Shown: piece by piece, positions 1 to 11,300 of the stretch
Numbering within the stretch: the stretch's first letter is position 1
Layout of the letters: every line of letters begins with the position of its first letter
Source of the DNA: Phallusia mammillata
Taxonomy: Eukaryota; Chordata; Ascidiacea; Phlebobranchia; Ascidiidae
DNA length: 64,000 bases
Direction: 5' to 3'
NCBI GenBank assembly: GCA_003260075.1
Contig: QLIY01000219.1
Span: 85,603-149,602 of the forward strand
Program-made: the position numbers and the translations under genes
The notes under the pieces: generated by a model
What the model was told of the DNA's origin: nothing
Databases searched by the model: none
What the model saw: only the letters and a program-made list of their open reading frames with translations

Positions 1-308
1 AGCTTGTAAATGCTAAGATAGATGCTATTTGTATAGACATCAACGTTTGTTTTGTGCTAACTTTATTTACATTATCCATTTATTTGTCTAAGTAAGGAGA
101 GTAGTTTATGATTTTGTTAACATAGACTTCTGCAGAAGTCTTTTTTTGTTGGTACGAGGCAAAAAGGATAGTTCATGTGGAATAAATTATTAGCATTATG
201 CTTTATACGTTTTTTTAAAAAAAATTGGATGTATTTTTATGTTTCATTCTAGTTTGCTCCCTGTGACGTATTTATAGTGAATTGAAGGGAATAACAGTGA
301 GTTAAAAC

Positions 309-3153
309 ATGGAAGGGTTAAATATGAACATTAAAACTGAAGCAGAATTGACAGTTGTTGTGTGTGGTTCAGAAGAGTATAATGATGTCTGTTCAGCAAC
401 TGAGGAGAAGCAACCACACAAGGTGGATAGATCCTTTACTGCCTGTCATCGATTATTGTCAACCTAGGTTTGCTAATCGGTCTCTTGGGCTCCATTAACT
501 AAACCAAAAAAGAAGATTTATGTAGAACATCATCCCCACCTCTCACAAGTGTGAAACTGTATGTTTGCTTCACCTTTTCCTTTTACAAGCATTCTTAGCA
601 TGGTTCTTGCAAGTCTAAAATTGGGGACATGTTTGGTAGGCTCTCACAGGTCCAAAACTGTTGTAGTCCTTGGCCGACCTTTTCCAAGTCTACATGTCCA
701 CTTGACCAAGTGCTATATGCAAAAGCACTAATCCCTGACAACTATTGAGACAACTGTCTTATTGCATATATGTCCATCAAACGCAATCATATTTATTTTC
801 CTATCTTCGCCAAACCTTTCTGTGTAACTGGTGGCTGTGTATGCCTGTTAGCACTTTTTACAACCAGTTAGTGATAATAACTGTGCCAAAATTGGGTCTT
901 AAGCCCTTACAGTCAAAGTGAAAATGGAAAATGTGTTCAGGCTGACAGAGTGTTTTCAAATGTTGTTTATTTATTTTATTTTATAGAGTGAATTGTTTTC
1001 TGACGATCCACGTTCTAAGTCTTTTATCCATATGGAAACAACATCTAGAATGGTTAGTTTTTCTCTTTACATTTGTTTTATTGAGATATACATTCATACT
1101 GGGATCAGCCGAGATGCACACCAGCGATCATTGAATATTCATAAATCATAGTACGTCAGGCCCATTGAAGTTGTTATGCCGAAAGCCGGCTTCATGGGCC
1201 TAGCGTTCAATGATGGATTGATACACTTGCTTTGTAACAGTTCTTAGGTTTTGTTACATATAGTTGTATTGTAGAATAAAATTGTCTTTTTCTACCGTTG
1301 CAGTGGGTCACTTCTGTAGCAAAAGCAATTGAAGAAGTGAGGGAATATGAATGTCAAACACAAAGCAAATACATTATGCAGAGAAGAAGATCATATGGTA
1401 GACCCTATGCATTTCTCAGTTTTAATCTGTGCAACATGTATTTTATTTCTTTTGCTTACCATAAACCTTGTTCCAGATATTGACAAGGCTCGAATTCGTT
1501 GGGACTGCACAGACAACTTTCCTTTTAAGATTGTCAGAGTGCACAAAATGGAGTGTCAACATGCTAAGGATCGTAATAAATTATACAATGACAAGCGGAG
1601 ATCAAATTCTCTGGATAATCCAAAGGTATGTTTAAACATATATTAGGAAATATGTAACCATGCAAAATACTGAGATAAACTATTTAGCCGGGAGCAAAAC
1701 GAAAGAAGTACAAAAGATACATCTCAGCACATGTTTCGAAAAAAACAGACTGCCCAGCATACATTGAAATATTAGAAGCAGAGATATATCCACAATACCA
1801 GGTTTGTGATGCTAGTGCAACATATTTGTGAACATATTAGCAGTAACTGCATGATGTTTTTAGTTACCCCTCGATGCAACTGTACGCCAAAAGAAAACTG
1901 CCAGTCAAGTGCTTCGGTATGATTTGGGCACTAAAAATGAAGATGTTTACAAGGAGATGTTTTGTAGAATTACATTCCCTGCCCTTAATGCACATAAAGG
2001 CCATGGCTTTGGAGAGGCAAGTCTCTAATTACTTAATATTATAGTCATTTTTTGCCCACTGAGGAGTTGTTGAGTTTATTTCGCCAAATGAAACAAATTG
2101 CTGCAGCACAATTGTGCTAAAATATTCACCAAACAAGAAATAGCTGTGCTTATAAAGTGCGGCAAAGTTAAGGGCACATTTGGTGGATAGATGGCAAACG
2201 TGCTGCAGCTACACCGTTAGGAAACAAAACTGAAATGAACATCAGAAAAATTATGGGTGTAGTGTATTTTGCAAACCACAATACTCGTGGTCAAAGAATT
2301 ACAATGTTTATATCTATAGATTCAACCTACTCGCCATCAATTAGATAGCAGACTTGTTGACAAAATTGAAGAAATGGTTGCCAATGGTGTTAGCTCAATG
2401 AGAGAAATCAAACAGACCTTAACAGATCTTGTACAAGAGCTGTTCACAGACAAGGAGTTACCTTGTAAATCCCACCGACGATTTTGGCCAACAAGGAAAG
2501 TGATTTGCCATCACTATGTGAATGCATGCATTCGCCAAAACAAGGTGCAAATCGACGGGGATAACATAACGTTAGCCCCGGGAAGGTGGGATAAACCATC
2601 GGCCAAGGACAGTGTGTTTTATTATTACTTTGCCACTGCTGCTGACAAACCGCCTAGAAAACGAAGAAGCGAACCTGCCACGCAAGTAATAGAAGAAGTA
2701 GTGACTACAGACGCCCCAGAAGAAGAGGCCGAAGTGTACCAAGAATCTACCTATGGGAATGGGAGTGAGCTAATGCACGCATACACGAACTTTTATGAGG
2801 ACCAGTCACAAGTGGCAGCAGCCCAAGAAGACGTGCACCGGAAGGTCGCGTCGAGCATAACAAACAGTCTGGAAGAAATTTACAAAGGGGAAATGTCAAG
2901 CGACATTGAAGAAGTCAAACAACATTTGGAATATGCCCTCCATAAGCTTAATCAGTCGACTGAAACTGTAGAAACTCCTCGACCAAACAGATACAGTGGT
3001 GGTAGCGAAAGTAAGCGACCTCGCTTGTCTATTATTTTGTGCCAAGACGATAAGCCACTAGAGGACATGGCCCACGATGTCCAACCAGAGGAGGATTTTA
3101 GAGAAACTGTGTCTACTAGAAGTGCACAAAAGCGCAATGGAAACGCATCATAA
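309..3153 (+). CDS. CARF: CARF-like (ALS2CR8 domain) calcium-responsive transcription factor
   Basis: Seven coding exons join in phase: 309-422, 987-1052, 1304-1397, 1477-1625, 1688-1801, 1864-2016, 2320-3153, giving 507 residues. The family (CARF, ALS2CR8 domain) is a nuclear DNA-binding activator of calcium-responsive genes in vertebrates. Supporting stretches are the Cys-bearing segment with KMECQHAKDR, the basic PGAKRKKYKRY segment followed by CPAYIEI, and the block from VDKIEEMVANGV through CKSHRRFWPTRKVICHHY, which matches the family pattern of an acidic helix followed by NRRFFPT and a basic helix. The C-terminus holds PPRKRR and SKRPR, likely nuclear signals, and acidic stretches. The intron after exon 6 begins GC (AG|GCAAGT), a known minor donor class. 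The first exon is the weakest: its donor (AAG|GTGGAT) is poor, and upstream non-coding exons cannot be excluded. No canonical AATAAA was found just after the stop. Confidence 0.75.
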
Positions 3154-4059
3154 AGACGTTTTCTACATTAAGATTTGTTAAACAGTTGAAACTTTAATAG
3201 ATTTGAATTTCTTGGCATTGTTCTGTTTTTTGTAGTTTGGTACTGATTAATTCCTCTGAATGTTTATGTAGAAGATTTTGGCTTCCTGTGGTTTTGTTTC
3301 CTTGTCAGGTTTAATTTCGTGGAAAATCATGAAAACAGTCAAAAAGGTGGTGTGTGTCTTTTTAACTGATAAACGTAGGATTTAACAGTGTTATTTGCTG
3401 GAGAAAAATGGCTAAAAAGCAAACCGAAACTGCACAAAAGAACATTTAGGAAAGATATTGTAATGACTGATTTTTTGCCCAATTTAATGCAAAAATTTTA
3501 AATGGCGAAGTTTGGATGAAGAAATCAAGCAACTTCCACCAAACGTGCATCAGCGTCGTAAAGCCGCCATGTTAAAAAATCTGTGGATAACTTACTCCAA
3601 GCATGATCGGTTTTGCGTTCTGGGAGGACAAGCTACTTTGTTGGAAGAAGAACGCATGGCATAGCCAAGAAAGGCATAGGGAATGTCAAATGACTGTAGG
3701 CGATAATAGAACCATAAAATCACCTTAGGCATGTGTCAAAGCTACCCTTTTTGCGTAAAAACGTCGAGATATTCTAGCAGAGTTGAAGTTATTCGCCTAA
3801 AAATTTTAACAAACATTTCTGTGATGTCATAAAAATTCTTCTGTTTGATACAATTATCAAGATGGCGGCCGTAAGCTAAGGCGGTGTTTGTGCTTCGCGC
3901 TGTCTGGTTCACATTCCTGATCTAGTACTGTCGCAAGAGGTCGGATCAAGTGACTGATAAGTTGATAAGTTGATAGAAAACGTGAACAGGTGAAAGTTGA
4001 TACTGTTGATTAGTTACTTTTTCGTTAATAAGATCATCAAAGGGCTCCGTTGCCTCACT
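3154..4059. other. Intergenic stretch with one orphan open frame
   Basis: No gene was recognised between the CARF-like stop and the next start. One frame, 3488-3664 (+), is open for 58 codons and ends in a stop; it has codon-like composition and includes LPPNVHQRRKAAMLKNLW, but no upstream ATG or clear splice acceptor. It may be an isolated exon, a decayed gene piece or chance. Low confidence. Confidence 0.3.
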
Positions 4060-7000
4060 ATGGGGAAAACACACAAGATGCCAAGCGCCAATCGGAAACA
4101 CCGGGTAAGGATTGCTTAATGTTTTTTTATTGTGTAATAAGTTACTATTTGATTGTAAATAGTTACTATCTCGTGCGCAGAAAAAGAAGCAGGAAAAGAA
4201 TGAGGTGAGTTTAATGTTTCATATTTTTCTACGCGTGTAAAATCCGCAATTTCTGCGCCTATTACTAAATGTCCAAAAGGGTCCATATTGAATGAGGGTT
4301 GAAGCTTATTATATTCAAAGCGTAATAATTAGTCCGTTGGCACATATATTTGTCAAAAGGCGTTAAATTGGCATGAAGGATATTTTAAGGCCAATCAGTT
4401 AGTACGCTTATCAATAAAACTACAATACATGTTTGCTTGTTTATCGGACAACTTCAAATTTTGTGCTATATGGTGTCTGCAAATTGTTCAGTACGCTGAA
4501 ATAGTTTTTTTCCGTAATTGTTTAGTACGCTTGTCTATTTTTCCGTTGTTTTGTTTGATAAGCGTAATTTTCTCCACAATAAAATGTTACAAGGTTAACA
4601 AGTTACAAAAAATTCTGTCATGAAATTAATTTCGGTCCTAAATCATTACCCAAACACACATGGCCATCACCAGGACTTTCATAAATTTGATCAAAATTGC
4701 TCACTCAAGCATAGCGTACCACGTGATTACGTCTGTCGCCATAGCGATATTCCACGCTTTGATAACTTTCGTACGCGTTGGATTTGTTTTTACCGACAAC
4801 AGTTCTTCGTGTTAAACAAGGTTTTAGGCTGAGAGCGCCCAGTTTCCATGTTTAATTGAAGGTTCTGTGTTTTGACTTGGTGCAAGAATAATTAAGTTTT
4901 GTTGTAAGGGTCGTGTTACAATTTTTAAGACTTGTTTGCGACGTAATGAGTTTTAAAAACGTTGCAAGCCTCAGAGGAAAGGGCAAGAAAGATGATCCCA
5001 GCTATGTACTGACGGTTTGTATGAATATAATACACTTGTGTCACATCATAACTCATATTAATTGCAAAAATGGTTCATATAACCCCTTTTCAGCTTAAAA
5101 AGTGCATATTTTATCTCCTTGTAAGAGTAGCGTTTCATCTTAATTTGTGTGATTAATGGTCCAAAAAAGCCTTTTAACTAGATAATGCAACTGTCTCGGC
5201 ACTAGCAGGTGCCTTTTTATGTTGCACAGTCCCAAACAAATCGAGTGCAACATCCATTAATAACAAGCTGTCACTTATTTACCATCTACTTTTTTACATC
5301 TTTACCATCTTTAAGTGTTAACTGAAACCACTTAGGTTTAAAGTTTGTAAATTTTTGTAGGATGAAGAGGCAGTGGAAAAAGAACCAAATGGATCATTTG
5401 CATGGAGGGATTTGCTTCCATCACAAGTTAGGACTCTAATGCAAACAGAAACACCTGAAGACTTACAAGAGTAAGTGTGATATTGTAGCGGCCTCTCTCA
5501 CTACCGTTATCATGTGCCTTCACACTACAGCGAACCGGACAGATTGCCTTCTTTCTCTGACTCTCATCTTATGCGGCGTATTCGCTCATTGTGTTATTCT
5601 ATTATGATGTACCTCGAATAAACACCTCGCTACATTTGGTGACCCCAAGCATGCGAGCCTTTTAGAATCTGTACAACCTTAAACACTACGATTTCCAAAG
5701 AATTAAAATGTTAATTGGAGTAATCTATAAATGTAGTTTCCAGTACCACTGTGTTTTGCATAGCATTTTCTTTGATAGTGTCAAATAGACTAACATAGTG
5801 AACATAGACCAATTTTTTCAGCAAAATGGCCAATATTTTAAACTTTGACCAACATGAAGTCAACCTGACGGAGGCTACCCAGCTCGATTGTTTTGTAATT
5901 GCTTTCCATTGGGCCAAGGAAAATGGTTTTGACGAAAGACAACTCAGTGGATTTATTACACTGGTCTCTAACCTTTTGAAAAACATAAAAGGTATGAGAC
6001 AAATAGAAATTTGGCCGGCTTAACTGAATACCAAACTTTTAATGCTATGTTGAAATGAGCCTGGATTTTCAAAAACAATGTTGTTGGTATTGCTATGAAT
6101 AAATTTTCATTTTTTAATAAGTTACTTAAATCTTACATTTTATAGCCAGGGTTCTTGGGTAAGCACACAAAATTATTAACATTGGGGTAGGGATGGTCAA
6201 TTCATATTATGTTACCTGTCAGTTTCCTTAATAGGAAAGTCAAGACCTTTTACATTTTTGAGTAAAGTATGCAATAAACAAAGTTGTTGGCAGCTAATCC
6301 TTTGACCATTGTTTAACATTCGGTATGTCACTCAAGTTTATTTCCAATCATAGTGGACACCATTTGGACCACCCAAAAAGTTTTTATATACCACTAGTGG
6401 CCCATGAACTACCAGTTGAGAACCACTGATCTAGTGTCTCATAATCTGTGCTTTATTGTCTCACAGAATCCCACATGTCAAAGTCTGAAAATTTAAATTA
6501 CCTGAAAGAATGTTTTTCTGGTGTCGGATCGGACAATCCAACTGTAATGCCTATTCCTCTGTACTTTTTTAAACTTGACCATGCAAAACTGATCATGGAA
6601 TACCTCATCACAACATTGATTCATCACTACTCGCTTTATGAGTACCTGTACACACAAGAACAAGATGAACTAATCATTGGAACAGATGTAAGTTAAGTAT
6701 ATACTATTAACTTTAAATTGTACACAAAAAAAGAGTGCTAAAATTAATCAAAGAAACAGAAGTCAAATTTTCTAAACATGAAAGTATTTTAAAGACGGGA
6801 AGAAACCTAATAAAAAATGCAAATTTGAACAGGGTAATAAAAAAATGCAAGTTTGAACAGGGCTCTTTTTTAGGTTTGTCATGAACATATGATTTTTCTG
6901 TAGTTTACTTTACAATGTTTTTTTTTAATTTTGTTTAGCTGTGCACAGAAGTTTGTTCAGAGATGAATGGGCCTTTTCCACCACCCTTGGAGGAGGGAAT

Positions 7001-8163
7001 GCCAATCGAAATATTTGAAAACTTTCATTTGTCCAAAACAAAGGTACTTAGCCAGTGGCGCAACCAGCGGAAAATTGAGGGGGCAGGCAACGAACTACCA
7101 ACTTTCCCAAAAACGATTGTATTGCTAAGTGCGTATCATAGATTGGTCGAATGGTCCGACGCGCTTTTCCACTAATAATCTAAAAAAAACTGGGATTCGT
7201 CCTTGGATTGTACGGCTCCGAATGCCGTGAAAAAGTAACACTTGTAAGTCACAAAGACCATTCACAGACCACGACTTCGCGTGACGTCATAAATGATTCG
7301 GTTGATTCGGCCGAATTTATTCGGCAAAACCGCCGAATATTCGGTTTCGGCCGAATCAAAATTTCGTCGATTCGGTATATCACTAGTAATTATCATCGCA
7401 ATACATACCGATGAAGCGATTTACTGCAGTGCCGGCGCCTTGTCCTGTCATTTGAAAGTTATTTTTAGCTTTGATGCGAGCGCTGTACGAGAGCCGTTAT
7501 ACGCAATAACGCAGATAGAAAAGGGACATGGCATGCCGACGAACCTGCCCCCCTAGTTGCGCCCATGTACTTAGCTTTACTGTAGTTACAAGTAAAACTG
7601 TGTGTGTTGTTGCTAAAAGCATAAAGGCAAGTGTTTCAGAATACACACCTTGGCAGTAGTTCTCAAACTGTGCGTCATTTCAATTTTCCAAGGGCGTCGC
7701 AGAATAGTTCCGTTCATGGCTTTTTGTGTTTGTATCAATAAACACAACTTTCATAGTAAGTTTCCTCATTAACTTTTATTTGCTGGTACGTCGCAAGTCA
7801 AGAAAACTTGTTCAGAGGTGTCGCAGCAAAAAAAGTTTGAGAACCACTGCCTTAAGGGATAATTTAAATACCAATAAGAATGTTTTACTTTGCTACATAT
7901 TTTCTTGTGTCATTTAGGATGCCCAAGTGGATGATGAGGCTGCAGACGCAAGCTTTGGTGAAGAACTTACTGATGCTGTGTTAAAGGCAGTGGAAGCATC
8001 TGAAAGTGAAGCTGTAAAAACTGTACCAGCCACAGAATTGCGAAGAATTATTGAGAAAATTACAAGGGAAATGATCATCCCTGCCAAGACTGAACTGCGT
8101 AACAAAATTAAAGAAAAAGAAACTGGATATTTGACTCGTATTGAAAAGATACAACCCAAATAA
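4060..8163 (+). CDS. CABCOCO1: CABCOCO1-like ciliary/sperm coiled-coil protein (DUF4464 type)
   Basis: Exons 4060-4104, 4181-4204, 5361-5470, 5822-5991, 6467-6687, 6939-7043, 7918-8163 join in phase to give 306 residues. The core, from FAWRDLLPSQVRTLMQ through NFDQHEVNLTEATQLDCF, AFHWAKENGFDERQLSGF, KESHMSKSENLNYLKECF and HHYSLYEYLYTQEQDELI, matches the conserved family of C10orf107/CABCOCO1, described as a calcium-binding coiled-coil protein of motile cilia and sperm flagella. The N-terminus is very basic (MGKTHKMPSANRKHRKKKQ). The last exon is an acidic-to-basic helix ending IEKIQPK. The assignment rests on remembered family similarity, so family membership is likely and cell role is inferred. 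The stop lies 179 bp from the stop of the convergent PSMD4 gene. Introns hold an LTR and two hAT-type elements. Confidence 0.72.
4946..5014 (+). CDS. Candidate alternative first exon of the CABCOCO1-like gene
   Basis: An ATG opens 23 codons (MSFKNVASLRGKGKKDDPSY then VLT) ending in phase 0 at a GTTTGT donor. It can join directly to the exon at 5361, as can the 4060+4181 exon pair; both choices contribute exactly 23 residues, so both isoforms would be 306 residues. It cannot be inserted between 4204 and 5361 at a good acceptor in phase, which favours an alternative promoter and first exon. This is a prediction from phase only. Confidence 0.4.
5484..5634 (+). mobile_element. Gypsy-like LTR with primer-binding leader
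   Basis: A 151-bp unit begins TGTAGCG and ends CGCTACA, a 7-bp perfect inverted terminal repeat with TG...CA ends. An AATAAA lies near its 3' end (about 5617). It is followed at once by ATTTGGTGACCCCAAG, which has the form of an LTR-retrotransposon primer-binding leader, so this is a 5' LTR plus leader and not a clean solo LTR. No gag or pol follows. It lies 13 bp inside intron 3 of the CABCOCO1-like gene. Confidence 0.6.
7053..7567. mobile_element. Non-autonomous hAT-type element A
   Basis: The 515-bp element starts CAGTGGCGCAACCAG and its right end reads, on the other strand, CATGGGCGCAACTAG. It is flanked by a perfect 8-bp duplication TACTTAGC (7045-7052 and 7568-7575). The interior has short palindromic ATTCGG/CCGAAT blocks and no long gene. 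An 8-bp duplication with CAGNGG-type ends is characteristic of hAT elements. It sits one base inside the 5' splice site of the last intron of the CABCOCO1-like gene. Confidence 0.8.
7654..7849. mobile_element. Short hAT-type MITE (CAGTGGTTCTCAAAC family)
   Basis: The left end reads CAGTAGTTCTCAAACTGTG and the right end AGTTTGAGAACCACTG, near-perfect inverted repeats. The flanks CACCTTGG and CCTTAAGG are only roughly alike, so the target duplication has decayed. A remnant of a related family end (GTTGAGAACCACTG) ends near 6428 in an upstream intron. Confidence 0.65.
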
Positions 8164-8189
8164 CCACACCCCAATTTTTTTAATAGAAT

Positions 8190-8195
8190 TTTATT
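8190..8195 (-). other. Polyadenylation signal of PSMD4
   Basis: AATAAA on the minus strand, about 150 bp past the PSMD4 stop codon and only 27 bp beyond the stop of the convergent plus-strand gene, so the two 3' untranslated regions probably overlap. Confidence 0.5.
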
Positions 8196-8342
8196 TTTAT
8201 GCTTTGTTGTTTTTGTCAGTACATATATTAATACATGTCCTCAAAAATCAAAAGTTTACAACAAGAAAGTGTTGAATCAAGAGCTTTATCTCCTAGCCAA
8301 ATATTTCCATAAGCAGCAGTATCTAAGCAAGGGGTTCACATT

Positions 8343-11300
8343 TCATGCATCATCTTTCTTTGATTTATCTGCATCTTTTTTGCTATCCGAGTTTGATCTT
8401 CGTGTTTGGGTCAATTCACTCATGGCTTGTTGAACTGCCTCACTTTGGGGATCAACACCTGGTAGTGTTTGCAAAACACTTTGAAGGAATTCTGGATCAG
8501 TGATGACATCTTCATCGCTCTCGTCAAACTCATTTGTGTCCATCTGCAGTTATATTAACACTTTGGTAACAAACCCTTCTGCAATTGGCCTAAATAACAC
8601 TATTGTTCTTAAGAACCATAAGTTTTAAACTACCAACCTTTTGCTGGTAACCCTCAGCATTTTCAGTTTCCATTGGTGTTTGAGGAACACTTTCTGCAGG
8701 ACATCAAAAAATCAGTTACAATATTTTTGCTCTAATGTGCCACCAACCAGTACATTTCACAAATTCCTAATGCAGTTCTATGGGAGCAAGAAGGACTGTA
8801 ACAAAGTACTTACCACTAGGTGTAGTTTGCATTGACATTCTCATAGCATAGGCAATTTGTTCCTCTTCTGTCATAGCACTAATATCAATGCTGTCTGTTG
8901 CCATAGCAGCAGGTGGAGCTGTTGCTGGTGGCTCCATTGCATTTGGATCCATTGACATGGCCAAAGCCGCTTTAAGCATATCATCCTCTGAAGTTGCATT
9001 TCCTTAAAAAATGAAGTAAAAAAATGTTAATAGGGGTTTAATAAGTGGCTAATGCATGATGGTTTATCAGATAACAGGAGTAAACAAGGCATTTTTTGGG
9101 AACTGTCCAAATTTTACTCCGTTATTGTTAAGGTTCTATGGCCAAATTAGGCAAAAATTCCAATCTGATTAGGTCTATTGATCATATTTACNGGCAAATG
9201 CTCATGCCATATCAGCGATATGAGGGGCCACATCAGTTACACCTGTTAACTAGAAGGGTGGCTTTCTGATATACTTCCATTTTATATATTCTATATGCTA
9301 TCTACCAATTTACTATACTCATCATTTGATCTACACATATGATTGTTTTTGTAAACGCGTGTTTGCGCGGATTTACGGTAAACAAATGTTGCGGCGATTT
9401 TTAGATTCTTAAGGACAAATTTTTAAAAAGCATTAACCCAACAATAAAAAAAATTTGTTCGTATTCTTTTTGCACTATTATTGTCATATAATTACAAACA
9501 CATTAAAAAAGAACGAAACAAATACTTAATAATTTAATCTCTTGCTTTGACACAGATATTGTCGTTCAAGGTCGGGTTTTTATTGCACTTTTTTCTAGAA
9601 AGCTGTAACAGTTGTGTTACAGACACTTTAAATTAAAAAGCAATTTGCTACAAGTGTACACATAACAAATTGTTTTTCATTTAACTTTGTTTCGCAAAAC
9701 CATTGACCTGTAGTAACCTCTCAGGGTGCACACGCCAAACGACTGTTTGACCTATTGACACCGTTTTCAATAGTACGCCGTCCTTAGTGTTCAACAACAC
9801 CGTTTAACCTAATTTATACATGCCTTGAGTATTGATTCCTAAATTGATTGCAAAAAAACGCTACGTTATGACGAAAGAAAGTTCTGAACTGTGTTAGTAA
9901 TACCTACTAGTTGACCTTAAGTAGCCCGTGGTCATGCGGCGGCGGCCGACCTGACAACAAGCATTTAAAAAAACATTTATCTTGCAAAAATGTCAAGTTT
10001 ATTTTTTCATCTTTATTTTGATTAACAAGTTTTGCTTGACATGTACGAAACCGAAGCATGCTTATTAGGTTTAAATCACGTCATAGGTGTGAAACCTTTG
10101 CCAAAACTGAAAATGTGAGTGATAACTTTACAAAACGAAATAGCATTGCTGTGCAAAACAGCTGATTTCTGATCACCGAAACGACGTCTCGTAAAACGTC
10201 TGTCCGACGTCAAGCTGAGCCCTCCTGCTATCGTAAACCATTGAGTTACTCTCTTGGGACTTCTGCCTACAGTGTCTTTCCTGACCAAACGAGCGTTAGA
10301 CACATTTACGTTTCGGGGGCCTGTGGGTGAACCGCTGGGTAATTCGGGGCCAAACTTCTGGAGGATCAAGTTTGGATTAATAACTAAAATATGTCCAAAT
10401 TTGAATAAATTTGAAGCACTCTTTCTTTACCAAACCAGCGTTACAAACCAGCGTTAAAAATTTTACGTTTCGGGGGTCTGTGGGTGAACCGCTGGATCAA
10501 ACAGGGTCAAAATTAACATGGACCATCTTTAGACCAATATCTATGTGTGTAAATTTGAAAAAGTTTAAACCATTCTTTCTTGACCAAAACGTGGGAACAA
10601 ATCGGCGTTAGAAAGAAAAAAAGAAAAAAAAAATAAGGACAAAAACAATATGTGCCCCCTTCAGGGAAGGGGACCCATAATTACCATGAACAACTGGCAA
10701 GGCAAACAATTTGCTTTTAAATCACAACACCCCTACGGGGAAAATATCCAACTGTCTTCAAGTGTACACAGCTTTTCATTTGTGGTGGATGTCATATTGA
10801 AATCGTATTGTTTTACTCTTGTTAAGCTATCATTACAGGTTACAATATCTTCATCACACTTTCTACATAAGTGTATACATATTACATAGGAAAAAACATA
10901 CGTACTTCAGAAAGGCAGCCCAAAAGCACAAGTATACATGATTAACCTTACATACCTCCTGCAGTTGCTGGTGCTGACTGAGTTTCTTGGGCATTTTTTG
11001 TTCTCCTTGCTTCCTCCTCTTGTCTTTGTCTCTGTTCCTCCAATGAGACCCTTAGAGCCAAGGCAAGTTCAGGATCAGAGTTGGGGTCAAATCCAAGGTC
11101 AAAGTCTGAGCCTCCAGCAGCAGCAGTGGTAGCACCACCACCATATTGTTGCACAATTGGAGAACTAGAAATGGCTCCAGACAACATTGCACCAGGTGGA
11201 ATGGTTACCAAATGTGATCTGTGACATAAGTTTAGTTATATATACAAGTGGCAATACTCGTAATTCAAACTTAAAGCTGGAAAAATATATACAAGTAGCA

